Shown: one piece after another, positions 61,646 to 64,000 of the stretch
Position numbering within the stretch: position 1 is the stretch's first letter
Layout of the letters: the number at the start of each line of letters is the position of its first letter
Assembly: GCF_900169065.1 (NCBI RefSeq)
Contig: NZ_FXZB01000002.1
Location: forward strand, 62,001 to 126,000
DNA length: 64,000 nucleotides
Origin: Brevibacterium aurantiacum
Lineage (GTDB): Bacteria > Actinomycetota > Actinomycetes > Actinomycetales > Brevibacteriaceae
Direction of reading: 5' to 3'
Position numbers and translations under genes: made by a program
Notes under the pieces: generated by a model
Databases searched by the model: none
Told to the model about the DNA's origin: nothing
What the model saw: the letters and a program-made list of their open reading frames with translations, nothing else

Positions 61646-62724
61646 GCCAAACAGAGAAGAAGCCGGTCACCGGGATCAGGCACAACAAGCGCAATGCCCC
61701 GGACAAGCCCCTGCGGATCTTCCACGGCCGCATCTACTTCGCCCTGCAGGCTCTCGCCGGGGCTGCCTGGTGGCTCGGGATCATCAATCTTCCGGGACTG
61801 CGCGATGCGACGCTCGGCGGCCTCAATCCGCTGCTCGTCTCCGCCATCCACATCCCGCTCTTCGTCATCGGCTCCGCCCTGGCAGCACTCAACTTCCGGT
61901 GGGCCGTGTGGGGAGCCGTCGCCTGGACCACCCTCGTCGCCGTCTTCATGGTCATCTACGCCACCGTCACCACCGAGGGTGGGCTGGGCGCCGTCCTCAT
62001 GGTGTTGGCCACGGTCGGCAGCCTCATCGCCGGGACACTCATGATCCTCGGCAGGATCCCGTCCGAGCGTCTCGTCACCGGCCCGTTCGCCTTCCGCAGC
62101 TCTCACACACGCGTGAGGTCGCAGCTCCTGATCAGAACCACGATCCAGATCATGGTCTTCTGGGGAGTCTTCCTCATCGTCATTCCTGCGATCATCAATG
62201 CGTTCGAGGAACGCTGGGACCTGTCCGTGAAGTTCCCGATCCTCGTGATCGTCGCCGGCTTCGCCCTTCTCGCCTTCGGCACCGTCCTCGGCGTGTGGTC
62301 CGCACGGGCGATCGCGAACTTCGGTTCCGGTACTCCGCTGCCTTCCGCGATGGCCCACCATTTCGTCCAGCGGGGACCCTACGCCTTCGTGCGCAATCCG
62401 ATGGCCATCGCCGGCATCGTCCAGGGCGTGGCGATCGGACTCTTCATCGGTTCGTGGTTGGTCATCGTCTACGCCATCGTCGGTTCGCTGCTGTGGAACT
62501 GGCTGATCCGTCCGCACGAGGAGGCCGACCTGCGTCAGCGCTTCGGCGCCGAGTACGACGAGTACGCCGCTCGAGTCTCCTGCTGGATTCCGACGTTCTC
62601 ACAGTCCGACGAGGACTATGACGATGAGGATCGCGACGAGAACGAGGATGAGGCCGCGGTCGCTGAGGGTCGCGCCGACGATGCCAACGCCGACGGAGCC
62701 CGCGCCAAGCGCGACAACTCCTAG
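61642..62724 (+). CDS. isoprenylcysteine/phospholipid methyltransferase-like membrane protein
   Basis: A 360-residue membrane protein with about eight helices. The C-terminal part has the ICMT/PEMT-type motif GPYAFVRNPMAIAGIVQGVA, followed by HEEADLRQRFGAEYDEYAARVSCWIP, typical of membrane S-adenosylmethionine methyltransferases. The N-terminal four helices are an extra domain, and the last 45 residues are very acidic. The ATG at 61642 overlaps the PhzF-like stop. Substrate is unknown. Confidence 0.75.
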   Translation: MSQTEKKPVTGIRHNKRNAPDKPLRIFHGRIYFALQALAGAAWWLGIINLPGLRDATLGGLNPLLVSAIHIPLFVIGSALAALNFRWAVWGAVAWTTLVAVFMVIYATVTTEGGLGAVLMVLATVGSLIAGTLMILGRIPSERLVTGPFAFRSSHTRVRSQLLIRTTIQIMVFWGVFLIVIPAIINAFEERWDLSVKFPILVIVAGFALLAFGTVLGVWSARAIANFGSGTPLPSAMAHHFVQRGPYAFVRNPMAIAGIVQGVAIGLFIGSWLVIVYAIVGSLLWNWLIRPHEEADLRQRFGAEYDEYAARVSCWIPTFSQSDEDYDDEDRDENEDEAAVAEGRADDANADGARAKRDNS

Positions 62725-62746
62725 AGCTCGTGCCCGGCCCGGCCAG

Positions 62747-62812
62747 GACCGGAGTAAGATTCGGCCATGACCGGAGTAGGATTCGGCCAGGACCGGAGTA
62801 GGATTCGGCCAT
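62747..62812 (+). repeat. three 22-bp tandem repeats ending in a start codon
   Basis: GACCGGAGTARGATTCGGCCAK occurs at 62747-62768, 62769-62790 and 62791-62812. The last copy supplies the AGGA ribosome-binding site and the first two bases of the ATG of the next gene. Confidence 0.85.
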
Positions 62813-63242
62813 GGTCACCTTCAGCACAACTCTCCTGCAGCTGGGCAACAACGTCGGCATCGAGGTGCCCGAGGACATCGTGCTCGGCTTCGGAGTCGGC
62901 AAGCGGGTCCCGGTCATCGTCACGATCGCCGGGTACTCCTACCCCTCGACCACTGCGGTGATGGGTGGGAAGCTCCTGCTGCCGTTGGCCAAAGAGCATC
63001 GCGAGGCGAGCGGTGTCTCCGGCGGCGAGACTCATGAAGTCACGCTGACCCACGACACCTCGTCCCGCGAGACTCCGGTTCCCGATGACCTCGCCGAGGC
63101 GCTCGGCACTGCCGGTGTCCGTGAGGTCTTCGATGGGCTGGCTCCGTCGAAGCGCAAGGAGCATGTGCGGCAGGTCGAATCGGCCAAGGCCGAGGCCACA
63201 CGGGAGCGTCGGATCGCGAAGATCGTCGACTCCCTGGGATGA
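62811..63242 (+). CDS. DUF1905/YdeI-like protein
   Basis: A 143-residue protein. Residues about 1-80 match the DUF1905 barrel (TFSTTLLQLGNNVGIEVPEDIVLGFGVGKRVPV in family order, GYSYPSTTAVMGGKLLLPL). The C-terminal half is the YdeI-type helical segment with LAPSKRKEHVRQVESAKAEATRERRI. Function is unknown. The ATG at 62811 is inside the tandem repeat, which gives it a good ribosome-binding site. Confidence 0.8.
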   Translation: MVTFSTTLLQLGNNVGIEVPEDIVLGFGVGKRVPVIVTIAGYSYPSTTAVMGGKLLLPLAKEHREASGVSGGETHEVTLTHDTSSRETPVPDDLAEALGTAGVREVFDGLAPSKRKEHVRQVESAKAEATRERRIAKIVDSLG

Positions 63243-63308
63243 ACACCCTCCGCTGACTGATCGGCACTCCCGAGTCTGTCCGGCCTCGAAATGTCCTGCC
63301 TCGCAGAC

Positions 63309-63677
63309 TCAGCCCGCGTCGTGCATCGTCACCGCATAGCCATCGGGATCGACGAAGGTGAACGTCAGGCCGAAGGGACTCGGCGCTGGTCCCCGCAGAA
63401 TCTCCACACCGGCCGCGACGAGGCTGTCGTGCAGCGCCTGTGAATCATCGCAGTTGAACCACAGCGCCACCCCGGTGCCGGGACGATCGATGGAGTCGAG
63501 ATCGACGTCGGGCAATGGCTCACGCACGGCGAACGGTATCGGCGATGTCGCGAAGACCACCGCTCCGGGTGGCCCCGCAGGCGCCCGCGGCAGCCCGATC
63601 GTCTGCTCGTAGAATTCGGCCGACTTCTCCAGGTCTCGCACCTGCAGTGCGAGGAAATCCGGTCCTGTCACAGTCAT
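63309..63677 (-). CDS. VOC-superfamily (glyoxalase/bleomycin resistance-like) protein
   Basis: A 122-residue protein with two beta-alpha-beta-beta-beta modules: FLALQVRDLEKSAEFYEQTIGL and GVALWFNCDDSQALHDSLVAAG, ending LTFTFVDPDGYAVTMHDAG. Metal ligands may include the Gln, Glu and His positions at strand ends. It may be a dioxygenase-like, lyase or binding protein. The start at 63677 has GGGAACG upstream; one at 63689 is also possible. It is divergent from a MarR regulator with two operators between them. Confidence 0.8.
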   Translation of the reverse strand: MTVTGPDFLALQVRDLEKSAEFYEQTIGLPRAPAGPPGAVVFATSPIPFAVREPLPDVDLDSIDRPGTGVALWFNCDDSQALHDSLVAAGVEILRGPAPSPFGLTFTFVDPDGYAVTMHDAG

Positions 63678-63707
63678 GATCGTTCCCATCTCTTGCCATT
63701 CAGTTGC

Positions 63708-63725
63708 ATGTCAGTGTTCTGACAT
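63708..63725. promoter_or_regulatory. MarR-type operator 1
   Basis: ATGTCAGTGTTCTGACAT is a perfect palindrome with seven-base arms and a four-base spacer, between the VOC and MarR genes. A near copy follows at 63735-63752. Confidence 0.7.
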
Positions 63726-63734
63726 AACCAATGT

Positions 63735-63752
63735 ATGTCAGAATACTTACAT
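63735..63752. promoter_or_regulatory. MarR-type operator 2, overlapping the MarR start codon
   Basis: ATGTCAG-AATA-CTTACAT repeats operator 1 with one change in the arms. Its last two bases are the A and T of the MarR ATG. Centres of the two sites are 27 bases apart. Confidence 0.65.
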
Positions 63753-64000
63753 GAGTCAAGAGATGCAGTCGCAGCAGTCCCAATCACCCCAGGCGCTGGA
63801 GGCGATGATCGGATATCAGCTCAAGCACCTGCAGTCGGTGCTGCGCTCACGCATGGACGAGACGCTACGGCCCCTGGGACTCTCAACGCCGCAGTACGCC
63901 TGCCTCGAACTGCTGCGCCGAGCCCCGGGCGCATCGAACTCGGAACTTGCTCGCGGCGCCTTCGTCACGCGACAGACGATGAATACGCTGCTGAAGGGCC
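63751..64000 (+). CDS. MarR-family regulator, cut by the window edge
   Basis: The first 83 codons are inside the window. After a Gln/Ser-rich start the sequence has IGYQLKHLQSVLRSRMDETLRPLGLSTPQYACLELL, in family order, then ASNSELARGAFVTRQTMNTLLKG, the recognition helix of a MarR winged helix. The ATG at 63751 overlaps an operator, so it likely represses itself and the divergent VOC gene. The 3' end is outside. Confidence 0.82.
   Translation, partial: MSQEMQSQQSQSPQALEAMIGYQLKHLQSVLRSRMDETLRPLGLSTPQYACLELLRRAPGASNSELARGAFVTRQTMNTLLKG

Overview
The window looks like the chromosome of a high-GC Gram-positive bacterium (Actinomycetota, Micrococcales), most plausibly Brevibacterium or a close relative. 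This is inferred from codon use and from gene types: a DUF222/HNH (13E12-type) protein, a DUF6230-DUF6114 pair, DUF3311 with a monocarboxylate symporter, and tct-type carboxylate uptake. No rRNA gene or complete tRNA gene was seen, so the genus is a guess.

Left edge (1-5.4 kb) is accessory DNA. It has a frameshifted ISL3-type transposase running off the edge, a 3' tRNA fragment with its hairpin (a probable attachment-site scar), a monooxygenase/AraC-type regulator pair, a 166-bp solo end of the same IS, and a lower-GC islet. In the islet two small, very basic secreted proteins flank a VanZ-like membrane protein.

From 5.7 to 12.1 kb there is a 2-oxoacid dehydrogenase operon (E1alpha, E1beta, E2), an ABC-F ATPase with an arginine-rich leader peptide and alternative hairpins, and a HigB/HigA-like toxin-antitoxin pair. 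From 12.2 to 19.8 kb lies carboxylate metabolism: a DUF3311/MctP-type symporter, TctA-TctB-TctC, a TcuA-like flavoprotein and a GntR regulator, with one palindrome (TGTATACA) in both control regions. From 19.8 to 27.1 kb are a YtcJ-like amidohydrolase, an operon of adenylating ligase, ketosynthase and acyl-CoA-dehydrogenase-like flavoprotein, and an MFS exporter. From 27.3 to 30.9 kb are succinate-semialdehyde-type dehydrogenase, ACC deaminase and its probable GntR regulator.

From 31 to 35.3 kb a secreted esterase, FadR-like regulator, creatininase-family hydrolase and AbgT transporter appear to be one regulatory unit. From 35.5 to 37.8 kb is an envelope operon (DUF6230, DUF6114, secreted protein). 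Then come an alanine/glycine symporter, a glutamine amidotransferase, a MerR/GyrI-type regulator broken by a TAG codon, DUF2871, a small membrane protein, an 8-oxoguanine-deaminase-like enzyme and an NCS2 permease (purine use), the DUF222/HNH protein, a HAD phosphatase, an M50-like protease and a LysE exporter.

From 51.2 to 60.7 kb is a seven-gene sugar or glycoside operon on the minus strand: Gfo/Idh/MocA dehydrogenase, ABC ATPase, two permeases, binding protein and two TIM-barrel isomerases. A ROK regulator is divergent to it. The right end holds a PhzF-like isomerase, a membrane methyltransferase, a DUF1905/YdeI-like protein, a VOC protein and a MarR regulator cut by the window edge, the last two sharing two near-identical operators.

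Two window-wide patterns stand out: short in-frame or leader tandem repeats, and at least 18 exact copies of the 11-mer CCACCTCGGCG/CGCCGAGGTGG.
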